Source of the DNA: M55B127 sp034521955
GTDB taxonomy: Bacteria > Bacillota > Halanaerobiia > Halanaerobiales > M55B127
NCBI GenBank assembly: GCA_034521955.1
Contig: JAXHLT010000001.1
Location: 372,001 to 436,000, forward strand
Length of the DNA stretch: 64,000 bases
Direction of reading: 5' to 3'
Shown here: in pieces, positions 25,642-34,133 of the stretch
How positions within the stretch are numbered: the stretch's first letter is position 1
Layout: the number at the start of each line of letters is the position of its first letter
The notes under the pieces: generated by a model
What the model saw: the letters and a program-made list of their open reading frames with translations, nothing else
Databases searched by the model: none
Told to the model about the DNA's origin: nothing
Made by a program: the position numbers and the translations under genes

Positions 25642-26958
25642 TTAATTACTTAAATTTGTTTTATTAAAATCCTCTTTTATACCGGTTATTTTTGTCAAAA
25701 GAACACTCTTTTCAACGGTTAAAACATCGATTAAGTTTTCAATATATAATATTTCATTTTTCTTTAATCTTATATCTATTTCTTTTAATTTTATTTCGTA
25801 TTCATTATTATAACCTTTTTGTACATGTTGTTTTAATTTAATTAATTCTTTTTCTAGTAGACCTTTTTCTTTATATAAAATATTTAACTCACCTATGTAT
25901 ATTTTTATCTTTTTCTTTAACAGAAGAATCTCTTCACTTAAGTTCTCTATATAATCAAACTTTTGTTTGCTTATTAGCTTTAACTTGTTTTTTAACTTAT
26001 CATTTTCTAATTTGATATTATAATTACTATTAGTTAAACTAATTTCCAATTTTAATTGGGCATCTTTAGGTTGATTTTGATAATAATTAGTTACCTTTAC
26101 TCGGGGAAGTTTTTTCTTATTGTTATTTGTTTTTTGTAAATTATAAAGTTCTTTTTTATAATCAATAATTTTTTCTTTATTAAAAAACAAATTTTTTAAT
26201 GCATAATATTTTAATTCTTCTTTACTAAATAAATTGCCTTTAAAGTATTGTAAACTATTTTGTTTTATTAATTTTCTGGTATTTTCAGAAATCGAACTAA
26301 GCTGTTTATCAATTTTTAATAACTCTAACTTTGATTTTTCTAACTTCAGTTCTAATCTTTTATTATTACTACCTACTATTTTATTTGATTTCATTTTCCT
26401 AGAAGATACTAGTTTATTTATATTATATCTTTTAGAACATAAGTTGTATTTTTCCTTTATTTGTATATATTTGGCTAATTCTTTTAAGGTTTGAATGAAT
26501 TTTTTATATTTTAAATTTTTTAATTTCTCTTTTTTTAATTGTTTGTCTAAATTTAACTGTAGATATTTTATCTCTTCATCTTTAAATCTAGGAAAAATAA
26601 CTTTGTTACCTTCAATTCTAAAACTATTATCATTACTTGCAATACTTTGATTTAATTCAAACCTTAAAGTAATATCATTTTTATACTTTCCGCTAGTTAA
26701 TAATTCAAAAGAAGTATTATTAACCTTATATTCCAAATTACTTTTCATATAAACATTTAATTTGTTTACTCTAAAACTAGAACTGTTGATATCTTTGTTT
26801 ATTTCATTCAGTTTGTTTTTAGTACTAATTACTTCTATATCATCTTCTATTATACTTATAATTTTATTATATCTTTGATTAATTTTCTTACCTTCTACAT
26901 TAACTATAAATATTAATGGTAATATTAGAATTCCTATAATGATTTTTTTAAACAACAA
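25642..26958 (-). CDS. Outer-membrane efflux (TolC-like) protein, second copy, divergent
   Basis: Protein of 438 residues with an N-terminal signal peptide (KKIIIGILILPLIFIV) and then long lysine-rich helical heptad sequence, with beta-like patches between (SNLEYKVNNTSFELL, DITLRFELNQS, KLEISLTNSNYNIKL). This alternation of coiled coil and paired strands is what TolC-family channels look like, and it directly follows a second TolC-like gene by ten bases. No strong signature remains, so the family call leans on context: an HlyD adaptor and a C39 ABC exporter upstream. A periplasmic coiled-coil protein is the alternative. Confidence 0.6.
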   Translation of the reverse strand: MLFKKIIIGILILPLIFIVNVEGKKINQRYNKIISIIEDDIEVISTKNKLNEINKDINSSSFRVNKLNVYMKSNLEYKVNNTSFELLTSGKYKNDITLRFELNQSIASNDNSFRIEGNKVIFPRFKDEEIKYLQLNLDKQLKKEKLKNLKYKKFIQTLKELAKYIQIKEKYNLCSKRYNINKLVSSRKMKSNKIVGSNNKRLELKLEKSKLELLKIDKQLSSISENTRKLIKQNSLQYFKGNLFSKEELKYYALKNLFFNKEKIIDYKKELYNLQKTNNNKKKLPRVKVTNYYQNQPKDAQLKLEISLTNSNYNIKLENDKLKNKLKLISKQKFDYIENLSEEILLLKKKIKIYIGELNILYKEKGLLEKELIKLKQHVQKGYNNEYEIKLKEIDIRLKKNEILYIENLIDVLTVEKSVLLTKITGIKEDFNKTNLSN

Positions 26959-26968
26959 TATTCCTCCA

Positions 26969-27979
26969 TTAATATAAATCTGATTTGTATTCTAGATATC
27001 TTTTATAATAATTAAGAATTATTTTTATCTTTTCATTTTTAAGTCTATATATTTTTAAATCTTGTTTTAAAAGATTAATTTTAGTACCTAGTCCCAAATT
27101 ATATTCTTTTTTTGAAATCATTTTTTCACTTTTAGCACTATCTAACCTTTTTTTCATAACTTGATATGATTTTTTAAAGTTTAAATTCAACAGCTTAAAA
27201 CCTCTGTTAATTTCTTTTATGTTTGCTTCATATATCTTTTTGTTTTTTCGAATTAACACTTTTTGTTTTTTAAGTTTATTAATATATTTTAAAGGTAAAT
27301 TACTAATACTGCCTTTTTCTATTTTTAAGTTTATAAGTTCATATCTTTTGTTTAAAAGTTTTTTATATATCTTGTTCTTATGATTTCTATCATCAATAAT
27401 AATATCCGTTAATCTTTGTCCAATTTCATATATATTATTCTTTTCTGTTATATTTAATTTGCTATTTAAATTGCCTTTAAGATAATTTAGATTTGCTTTT
27501 TCTTTTTCAATATTTAATTTTATCTTGTTAATATTATTACTTTGTTGTTTTAGCTTTTTTTCTGTAGTTAGTCCTTTTTTATACTTTTTTTTGATCTCAT
27601 TTAATATTACAAGCTCATATTCGAACTGCTTTTCTAACAATATTAATTTAGATTTTGCTAATATAACTTCTCTATATAAGTTAAAGATTATATTAAAGTT
27701 TTTAATAATCAGACCTTTTAGTTCATAATCATTTTCCGCTTTTTTAATCTCATAATTTATTATATCCAATTTATTTTGTTGGTCTAAATTACTGTGCTTT
27801 TCTAGTTCGATATTATTTTGATTTAACTCATGTTGATTTAATAATTTTTTATATACTAAACTTTTTTCTGTGTATAGCCTAACTAAAGTTGGATAGTTGA
27901 TTTTACTTGCCTTAGTAATGTTAGCATTTAAGACAGTAAATAATATTATAAATAATACTATATACTTTGTTTTTCTCAA
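26969..27979 (-). CDS. Outer-membrane efflux (TolC-like) protein, first copy
   Basis: Protein of 336 residues. A signal peptide (KYIVLFIILFTVLNANITKA) precedes an all-helical body with TolC-family features: the pattern LNEIKKKYKKGLTTEKKL and later KEYNLGLGTKINLL, where outer-membrane efflux proteins carry the recurrent YxxGL(x)nLL motif before long hairpin helices. An open frame extends to 28051 inside the butyrate kinase gene; I chose the TTG at 27979, 13 bases after the kinase stop, because AAAGG is well placed and the signal peptide then begins properly. It is shorter than Proteobacterial TolC (about 430 mature residues). Confidence 0.7.
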   Translation of the reverse strand: MRKTKYIVLFIILFTVLNANITKASKINYPTLVRLYTEKSLVYKKLLNQHELNQNNIELEKHSNLDQQNKLDIINYEIKKAENDYELKGLIIKNFNIIFNLYREVILAKSKLILLEKQFEYELVILNEIKKKYKKGLTTEKKLKQQSNNINKIKLNIEKEKANLNYLKGNLNSKLNITEKNNIYEIGQRLTDIIIDDRNHKNKIYKKLLNKRYELINLKIEKGSISNLPLKYINKLKKQKVLIRKNKKIYEANIKEINRGFKLLNLNFKKSYQVMKKRLDSAKSEKMISKKEYNLGLGTKINLLKQDLKIYRLKNEKIKIILNYYKRYLEYKSDLY

Positions 27980-27992
27980 TAAAATCAAACCT

Positions 27993-29090
27993 TTATTTAA
28001 AAATATCAGTGGAAATTTTACCTTCTTGGTACTGCATGATGTCTTCTTCACCCTTAAGCACTCTTAAGGCTCCTTCGGCTAAACTGATCATTTCCTCAGC
28101 TCCAGGATATATTGAAACATCAGCAATAAAGCTAACTTTCTTAGTAATTCTTGTTGTAATAAAATCAGAATGAGCAAGTCCACCAGTTATAAAAATAGCA
28201 TCTATATCGCCCTCTAATACTGCAGCCATTGCTCCAATTTCTTTTACTATTTGATAAATCATACCTTCATAAACTAATTCGGCTTTTTTATCTCCGTTAT
28301 TAATTCTATCTTCTATTTCTTGTCCATCATTAGTACCTAAATATGCTGTCAGACCTCCATTACCCAGTAGCTTTTTAACAAATTGACCTCGCTTAGGATT
28401 ATTCTCAAAGATATATTCTGCTAAGTCTAAGGTAGGTAAAGTCCCTACTCTTTCTGGTGAATATGGTCCTCCTTGATTCGCATTGTTAACATCAATAATC
28501 CGTCCCTTTTTTAAAGGTGCAATTGAAATACCTCCACCAAGATGAGCTCCGATAAGATTACATTCACTAAATATCAAACCTTTATCTTTAGCTGTTTTTC
28601 TTCCTATTGATTTTAAATTCAAGGCATGTGATTGGCATTTTCTTGGTATCTCCGGTAGTCCTGATAATCTTGCTACATCTTCAAATTCATCGACTGATAT
28701 TGGGTCTACTGTATAAGCTGGTATATCATTTTCTTTAGCTATATTGTAAGCGATTATCCCTGCAAGATTAGATGCATGTGAAGAATTCTTGGCTATCTTT
28801 AAATCATGGACCATATCTTTTTCAATAATATAGGTTCCCCCTAATAAGGGATCTAAACCAACTCCACCACGTGCAACAACTGCATCAAAGTTTCTTAAAC
28901 TATAATTAGACTTTTCTAGCTCTTTTTTTATTAAACTATATCTCCAATCTAACTGATCAATTATTTTATCAAACTTTTTCAATTTCACAGAATCATGTTT
29001 AAGATTCTTTTTCCAAACTTCATTTGCATCTTCAAAAATTGATATTTTAGTTGAGGTAGAACCAGGATTAATTACAAATACTTTATACAT
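27993..29090 (-). CDS. buk: Butyrate kinase
   Basis: Converts butyryl-phosphate plus ADP to butyrate plus ATP (or works in reverse) in the ASKHA fold. The 365-residue protein opens FVINPGSTSTKISIF, with VVARGGVGLDPLLGGTY, AHLGGGISIAPLKKGRI and FITGGLAHSDF, all typical of Buk rather than acetate kinase. Phosphotransbutyrylase (ptb), its usual partner, is not in the window. It lies, oddly, between a GAF-LuxR regulator and the TolC-like genes on the same strand, so its expression may be tied to the exporter transcript. Branched-chain acyl phosphates are alternative substrates. Confidence 0.93.
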   Translation of the reverse strand: MYKVFVINPGSTSTKISIFEDANEVWKKNLKHDSVKLKKFDKIIDQLDWRYSLIKKELEKSNYSLRNFDAVVARGGVGLDPLLGGTYIIEKDMVHDLKIAKNSSHASNLAGIIAYNIAKENDIPAYTVDPISVDEFEDVARLSGLPEIPRKCQSHALNLKSIGRKTAKDKGLIFSECNLIGAHLGGGISIAPLKKGRIIDVNNANQGGPYSPERVGTLPTLDLAEYIFENNPKRGQFVKKLLGNGGLTAYLGTNDGQEIEDRINNGDKKAELVYEGMIYQIVKEIGAMAAVLEGDIDAIFITGGLAHSDFITTRITKKVSFIADVSIYPGAEEMISLAEGALRVLKGEEDIMQYQEGKISTDIFK

Positions 29091-29161
29091 ATTATCTCAC
29101 CTTTCTAATTGCTTTATATTAAATATTTCAGCAATCACTACCCCTAATCCTCCTTTTAATA

Positions 29162-29962
29162 TTAGACTTCTTCAAAAGATAATATACCAATTTTAATTGC
29201 TTTCATTACCAGTTCAATTTTGGAAGACACATCTAATTTATTAAATAAGATTTTTTTATGGTATTTTACTGTGTTTTTACTCAGATGCATATCTTTAGCT
29301 AATGATCTTTCTGTATAACCTTTTGCTAATTTTTTTAATATATATTCTTGGTTATATGATAGATCATTAATCTTATCTTTATTATTTTTTAACTTGTGTC
29401 TATTATTTGATTTCAAACTTAGATTGTTTGAGAACAGATCCATCATACAAATAATTTGGTCTGAAATAGCATCTTTGCTTATCAAGTTAACAAATCCAAT
29501 GATTTTTTCATTATTTTTTATTGGGTATGCCAAACTATACCAACTATTTAACGGTTTGCAGTAATGGTGCCCTGGTAAAATATAGACTGGCTTATTTATT
29601 TTAGCTGCAAGTTGTACTGCATTTGTACCTGAATATTTTTCTTTTAATGAAGTTCCTATATTTATTCCTTTAGTTTTTAAGTCATTTTTAAAATGTATAT
29701 CTCCTGTCAGCTCTTCTATATTTTTTTCTTCATTAACCAATAATAAACAGTGCTTTAATTTTATTGATTGTTTTAGTTTGTCAGATACTTCTGTAAAATA
29801 TTCTTTTATTTCAACTGAAAAATCATCTGATTTATTTTTCTCATGAAAATGTTTATCTTTTAATACGTATCTTTTTTTATTTTCCTTCAAACACCTTGAC
29901 CAAGATGAAGTTACTTCTTTTTTTATTAATTTATAGTCAAAACACATATTATCTATTTCCAT
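29162..29962 (-). CDS. Transcriptional regulator: AcoR-like GAF domain with LuxR-type DNA-binding domain
   Basis: Protein of 266 residues. The N-terminus reads VTSSWSRCLKENKKRY, the SWxRC pattern of AcoR-type regulators, followed by a GAF-like domain with KYSGTNAVQLAAK and the segment PGHHYCKPLNSWYSLAYPI. Residues about 205-266 form a LuxR helix-turn-helix (YILKKLAKGYTERSLAKD, then SKNTVKYHKKILFNKL). AcoR proteins normally carry a sigma-54 ATPase and Fis-type HTH; here that output is replaced by a LuxR domain. It sits inside the peptide-export cluster, between hlyD and buk, and is the leading candidate for its regulator. Confidence 0.8.
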   Translation of the reverse strand: MEIDNMCFDYKLIKKEVTSSWSRCLKENKKRYVLKDKHFHEKNKSDDFSVEIKEYFTEVSDKLKQSIKLKHCLLLVNEEKNIEELTGDIHFKNDLKTKGINIGTSLKEKYSGTNAVQLAAKINKPVYILPGHHYCKPLNSWYSLAYPIKNNEKIIGFVNLISKDAISDQIICMMDLFSNNLSLKSNNRHKLKNNKDKINDLSYNQEYILKKLAKGYTERSLAKDMHLSKNTVKYHKKILFNKLDVSSKIELVMKAIKIGILSFEEV

Positions 29963-30010
29963 CAGATATACACTCCTGAGTGTTTTACAACTTATTTGTT
30001 TAATGAACTA

Positions 30011-31171
30011 TTATATTTTATCTGTGTTTAGAAAATCTAACTTTTCCAGTAAATAATATATGATTCTTCTTTTATCTACAACGATTGAGGCCTGTGTTAA
30101 CATATTATTTCTATAAGTAACATATTTTCTTTTATCACCTTTAGTTAAATAATTATTTATACTGGCTTTTATCTTATAGACATAATTTTTATTATCTACA
30201 TTAGTAGCATCCTGATCTATTTTTAATATCTTTCCTTTAGCTACACCATATTCTTTATATGGATAAGAACTTATTCTATATCTTATAAGATCATCTTTTT
30301 TAATTCTTAGTATATCTTTGTTTTTGACTATTAACTCAACAACATATTTACTTTCTGAAGATGGTATAATTTTTAAGACTTCTTTACCAGCCGGTATATA
30401 ATCACCAATATTATACTTTTTTATGAACTCAATCCGACCAGCAATCGGAGCTTTTATTCTGTAATTCTTAAAGTCGTTATTTATACTTTCTATTTCCAAT
30501 ATATCTTTATCAATTATTTTTCTTTTTTCAATAATTCTATTATTAAGTTCAACAATTTTCTCATTAATCATGCTTTTTAATTCAAATTTAAGTTGGCTTA
30601 AGTTATCTTTTTTAGCTAAATAATCTACCTCAGTAATACTTATATTTTTTAATTCCTTATACTTTAATAATTCTTTTTCTTTTTTATCAATCTTTTTAGT
30701 ATAAAAAAACACTTTTTCTTTTATAAATTTTATTTCATTATTTAATAATTCAAAATCCTCATGAAAGTTAGCTCTATCTGATAATAAATACTCTTTAATT
30801 TCTTCTAATTCATCAACATACTTCTTATTTGTTTTTATTCTCTTTTTTAAAAACTCTTTTCTTTTTAAAATATTACCTTTTTTTATTTCAAATAATAGCT
30901 CTCCTTCTTTAACTTTCATTTTTTTATCATCTACTTTATCTTCTAATATACCGCCTTTTATACTGTATACAGTACTGATATTATTTTGATACTTAATAAT
31001 TCCATTAGTTTTAATTATTACATCTAATCTGCCATAAAACACCCACAATAATGCTAAAATGATTATAATTAAAACCAGTAATATTAAAAATTTAATAAAC
31101 ACATATCTATTTGAATTTTTATGGTATTTTTTCTTTCTCAACTTTTCAATACTTAGATACTTTTTATCCAA
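30011..31171 (-). CDS. HlyD-family membrane fusion protein (peptide export adaptor)
   Basis: Periplasmic adaptor of 386 residues. A lysine-rich cytoplasmic N-terminus precedes one membrane helix (about 25-48), a biotinyl-lipoyl-like half (GRLDVIIKTNGIIKY), a long alpha-helical hairpin (about 110-235), the second half (YRIKAPIAGRIEFIKKYNIG) and a beta-barrel domain. The RIKAPIAGRI motif is characteristic of the family. It bridges the inner-membrane ABC exporter, 20 bases upstream, to an outer-membrane channel; the TolC-like genes downstream fit. The layout recalls CvaA of the colicin V exporter. Confidence 0.88.
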   Translation of the reverse strand: MDKKYLSIEKLRKKKYHKNSNRYVFIKFLILLVLIIIILALLWVFYGRLDVIIKTNGIIKYQNNISTVYSIKGGILEDKVDDKKMKVKEGELLFEIKKGNILKRKEFLKKRIKTNKKYVDELEEIKEYLLSDRANFHEDFELLNNEIKFIKEKVFFYTKKIDKKEKELLKYKELKNISITEVDYLAKKDNLSQLKFELKSMINEKIVELNNRIIEKRKIIDKDILEIESINNDFKNYRIKAPIAGRIEFIKKYNIGDYIPAGKEVLKIIPSSESKYVVELIVKNKDILRIKKDDLIRYRISSYPYKEYGVAKGKILKIDQDATNVDNKNYVYKIKASINNYLTKGDKRKYVTYRNNMLTQASIVVDKRRIIYYLLEKLDFLNTDKI

Positions 31172-31190
31172 TTAAATTCCCCTATAGTAA

Positions 31191-33377
31191 TTATTTTTGT
31201 TGTTTCCATAAATTGAAATATCTTTCTCTTTTATTTATTAACTCTTGATGGGTGCCTTTCTCTAGAACGATTCCATTTTCTATGTAAAATATTTGATCAC
31301 ATTCTTTAATTGATTTTAATCTATGAGCTACTATTATAACTGTCTTATCACTAAATACATGGTCTAACATCTTATAAATACTTTTTTCAGATGAATAGTC
31401 CAAATTATTAGTAGCCTCATCTAGTATTAATACATCTGGGTTTTTTAATAGAGCACGTGCTATTGCTATCCTTTGCTTTTGTCCACCAGAAAGATTTTGA
31501 CCACGTTCTGTAATCTCAGTATCATATCTATTTGGTAGTTGGTTGATATATTTATGTATTTTGCTTTTTTTACTAACCTCTATAATATCTTTAATAGAAT
31601 GTTTTTTGTCATCTAAACTTATATTTTCTTTTATACTTTTATTAAATAAAAATATATCTTGAGGTACATACCCTATTACATCTCTTAAGTTTGTTGAATT
31701 AATATCATCAATATTATTTCCATCAATTAGTATTTCACCACTATTTGTAGCATAATACTTCATTAATAATTTGATTATTGTACTCTTGCCAGAACCACTT
31801 TTCCCAACAAAAGCCACCTTTTGTCCAGGTTTGATTTGAAATGATATTTTATTTAATACTTTATTACGCATATTATATATGAACTCTACATCTTTAAACT
31901 CTATTAATCTTTTTACACCTGTGATATTCATCTGGCTATCACTAATTTGAACCGGTTTTAATACCATAATCTCTTTTAATCTTTCAACAGCCACCATTGC
32001 CTTTTGTATTTTGGGTTGTAGTTTTATTAAATTTTGTAACGGATTATAGAAGTAGGCTAACAATGCATTGAATGTTATAAGCTGTCCAACAGTTAAATTA
32101 CCATTAATAACTTGATAACCACCTGTCCACAAAATAATGATTTCTCCAACAGCTGCTAATAGATTGTCTATTGAATTTTGTATGTTTTTAATAAAATTGG
32201 CACTAAATACTTCTTCAATAAAGTCTAAAAACCTATTTTCATTATTAAGATAAATGTTTCTTTCTTCATTCAATGCCTTTATCGTTTTTATACCATCTAC
32301 AGTTTCCACTAAACTACTTTGAAGTTTTGCTCCTTTTTCCATTTCTCTTTTTCTTACTTTACTATATTTATTTGCAAAAATTAATACCAAGATTAGATAG
32401 ATTGGAATTAATATCACTGCTATTTTAAAGAGATAACTACTTTGATAGTATAAAATTACACCCCCACCGATAATCAGCAGTGAATCAATCATGATTGAAA
32501 TTGCTGCATTTGATAAAGCATCTCTAATTTTACCGGAATCCTGTATTCTCGAAAGTATTTCACCTATTTCTCTTTTATCATAAAAAGAAATGGGAAGTTT
32601 TAAAATATGGTCTATATAATCTGTAATTAAATTAATATCAATTTGCTGACTTAAATATAATGTTAAATGGTTTCTAAAAGCATCCATCATAACTTTTAAT
32701 AAAGTAACAACTAAAACTCCTAAAGAAATTACATGTAATGATTTCAAAAGTCCATTCACTAAAATATTATCAATAAGATATTTAAAATAAAAAGAACCTG
32801 TAATTCCGAGGGTTGTATAGATCAACGAAGCAATAAATATTTGTATTATCATTGACTTATTGGATTTTAGTTGCATTTTAATAAAATCGTATTTGCTTAA
32901 ATTTTGATTGTTAATACTCTTATTATCACTTGGATTAAATATCAATAGAATGTTTGACCATATTTCGCTAAACTCTTTTTTACTTATCAACTTTAGTCCA
33001 GTTTCTGGATCAAAGATTAATAATTTTTTGTTATATATTTTATAAATTACTATAAAGTGAGCAATATTACCTTTTATAATATGGGCTATCACAGGTGTTT
33101 TAAGATTTTGATCTAAATTATCAGTTTCAGCTTTGACTCCTCTTGCATTCAACTTCAAACTTTCCGCTGCTTTTATTAAACCAAATGCAGAAGTCCCTTT
33201 TTGGTTTGTTCCTGCAATCTCTCTTATTCTGCTTATTGGGTAGTTAATTCCATATAAATTAGCTATTGTTGCTAAACAAGCTGCTCCACAATCACTAGTA
33301 TCCTTTTGTTTTATAAATTTTCTTTTTTTAAAAAACTTTAACAATATTAAGTATAGATTATCTATGATGTTTTTCAT
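31191..33377 (-). CDS. C39-peptidase ABC exporter for double-glycine-leader peptides
   Basis: Protein of 728 residues that both cleaves leaders after Gly-Gly and exports the peptide. Residues about 20-140 form a C39 cysteine protease with the complete site: Gln24 and Cys30 in QKDTSDCGAACL, His107 in AHFIVIY and Asp123 in FDPETG. A six-helix exporter domain follows (about 170-450), then an ATPase with GKSGSGKSTIIKL, LSGGQKQRIAIARAL and VLILDEATNNLD. The three peptide genes lie directly upstream on the same strand; the last ends 12 bases before this start. The intact catalytic Cys makes active processing likely. Confidence 0.95.
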   Translation of the reverse strand: MKNIIDNLYLILLKFFKKRKFIKQKDTSDCGAACLATIANLYGINYPISRIREIAGTNQKGTSAFGLIKAAESLKLNARGVKAETDNLDQNLKTPVIAHIIKGNIAHFIVIYKIYNKKLLIFDPETGLKLISKKEFSEIWSNILLIFNPSDNKSINNQNLSKYDFIKMQLKSNKSMIIQIFIASLIYTTLGITGSFYFKYLIDNILVNGLLKSLHVISLGVLVVTLLKVMMDAFRNHLTLYLSQQIDINLITDYIDHILKLPISFYDKREIGEILSRIQDSGKIRDALSNAAISIMIDSLLIIGGGVILYYQSSYLFKIAVILIPIYLILVLIFANKYSKVRKREMEKGAKLQSSLVETVDGIKTIKALNEERNIYLNNENRFLDFIEEVFSANFIKNIQNSIDNLLAAVGEIIILWTGGYQVINGNLTVGQLITFNALLAYFYNPLQNLIKLQPKIQKAMVAVERLKEIMVLKPVQISDSQMNITGVKRLIEFKDVEFIYNMRNKVLNKISFQIKPGQKVAFVGKSGSGKSTIIKLLMKYYATNSGEILIDGNNIDDINSTNLRDVIGYVPQDIFLFNKSIKENISLDDKKHSIKDIIEVSKKSKIHKYINQLPNRYDTEITERGQNLSGGQKQRIAIARALLKNPDVLILDEATNNLDYSSEKSIYKMLDHVFSDKTVIIVAHRLKSIKECDQIFYIENGIVLEKGTHQELINKRERYFNLWKQQK

Positions 33378-33389
33378 ATCAACCAGTAC

Positions 33390-33521
33390 TTATTGAAATA
33401 AATAGTATGCAATCTGGCCGATCATAAAACCCAATATTACACCAACTGCAGTTGTAAAAAATATACCCAATACCAAATTATGCCCACTTACAGGCCCTTT
33501 TAATAATGATAATAATGTCAT
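33390..33521 (-). CDS. Small hydrophobic peptide related to the bacteriocin core; candidate immunity or accessory peptide
   Basis: Peptide of 43 residues. After MTLLSLLK it reads GPVSGHNLVLG and then one long hydrophobic helix ending QIAYYLFQ. GPVSG-x3-VLG matches GPISG-x3-VLG at the start of the mature part of the upstream precursor, yet no double-glycine cleavage site precedes it. It could be an immunity protein, a leaderless partner, or a membrane subunit. ATG at 33521 follows AAGGAG; a TTG at 33545 behind GGAGG would add eight charged residues and is equally plausible. It ends 12 bases before the C39 exporter gene. Confidence 0.65.
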   Translation of the reverse strand: MTLLSLLKGPVSGHNLVLGIFFTTAVGVILGFMIGQIAYYLFQ

Positions 33522-33567
33522 AATACCATTCTCCTTATCTTCCAAAAATATTTGCCTCCTTTTTGAA

Positions 33568-33596
33568 GAGGGAATACCTTTTTAAGATATTCCCTC
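33568..33596 (-). promoter_or_regulatory. 11-bp intercistronic hairpin between peptide precursors and export genes
   Basis: GAGGGAATACC at 33568-33578 pairs with 33586-33596 (one wobble as minus-strand RNA). No T run follows, so it is more likely a partial terminator or RNA-stabilising hairpin that keeps precursor transcripts in excess over exporter transcripts. Confidence 0.55.
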
Positions 33597-33602
33597 TATC
33601 AA

Positions 33603-33752
33603 CTATTGATTAGCCGCCTTATTATAACCAACATAAGCTCCTAAGGCAATACCGCCTAAACCAGCCGCTAGATAGATTACAGTTGCTGTTGTACTACTAA
33701 CTACAAATCCACCGTCTATTTCCATTAATTCTTGTTGGGTTAAATCTCTAAT
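33603..33752 (-). CDS. Double-glycine-leader bacteriocin-like precursor peptide 2, ATT start
   Basis: Precursor of 49 residues. The leader (I/M)RDLTQQELMEIDGG has the LTxxELxxIxGG consensus recognised by C39 proteases. The mature part is about 34 residues, starting FVVSSTTATV, with GxxxG-type packing motifs (AAGLGG, GAYVG) and a short polar tail. In this frame a TGA lies just upstream and the only codon before the leader that can initiate is ATT at 33752, four bases after GAGGTGA; no ATG, GTG or TTG is available. Either a rare ATT start is used or the true start has mutated. It follows precursor 1 by 19 bases. Confidence 0.75.
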   Translation of the reverse strand: MRDLTQQELMEIDGGFVVSSTTATVIYLAAGLGGIALGAYVGYNKAANQ

Positions 33753-33771
33753 AAGTTCACCTCATTTCTAA

Positions 33772-33945
33772 TTAATGAGTAGAGTAATAATATGCTGCTC
33801 CAACTGCTAAACCGATTGCTATACCAGCAGAAGCTACTCCAAATGCACCTAATACTATGGCTGGACCAGAAATCGGTCCACCACCATTAATATCCATTAA
33901 TTCCTTATTACTTAAGACTTGAGATTGATTTGCTGCTAGCTCCAT
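33772..33945 (-). CDS. Double-glycine-leader bacteriocin-like precursor peptide 1
   Basis: Precursor of 57 residues. The 22-residue leader ends VLSNKELMDINGG, the LSxxELxxIxGG consensus of class II bacteriocins and microcins. The mature part, about 35 residues, begins GPISGPAIVLG and continues as a glycine/alanine-rich hydrophobic helix with GxxxG motifs (GAFGVASAG, GLAVG), ending YYYSTH. Two adjacent GxxxG-rich precursors resemble two-peptide (class IIb) bacteriocins. GAGGGGG precedes the ATG. It is the first gene of the cluster with the C39 exporter, HlyD and TolC-like genes. Confidence 0.85.
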   Translation of the reverse strand: MELAANQSQVLSNKELMDINGGGPISGPAIVLGAFGVASAGIAIGLAVGAAYYYSTH

Positions 33946-34019
33946 TTAATTCCCCCTCAAATAATATTTCCCGGGATTTACTATTTTCAATATTATCATA
34001 TATTTACAATATTTTCCAC

Positions 34020-34031
34020 TACCTAAAGGTA
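34020..34031. promoter_or_regulatory. Palindrome TACCT-AA-AGGTA upstream of the peptide cluster
   Basis: A 12-base dyad centred 80 bases before the first precursor start, next to GGTACC. Its size and position fit an operator for a LuxR-type regulator, and ATGATAATAT at about 33996-33987 on the minus strand could be the -10 region. This is inference from symmetry only. Confidence 0.35.
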
Positions 34032-34133
34032 CCAAATTTTTCCTTTTTTAATAAATAAAATGAAAAAGAAATTATTATCTAGTTAATATAAGTACTTTTT
34101 TGTAAAATTATAAGGATTAATACATAAAAAAAC

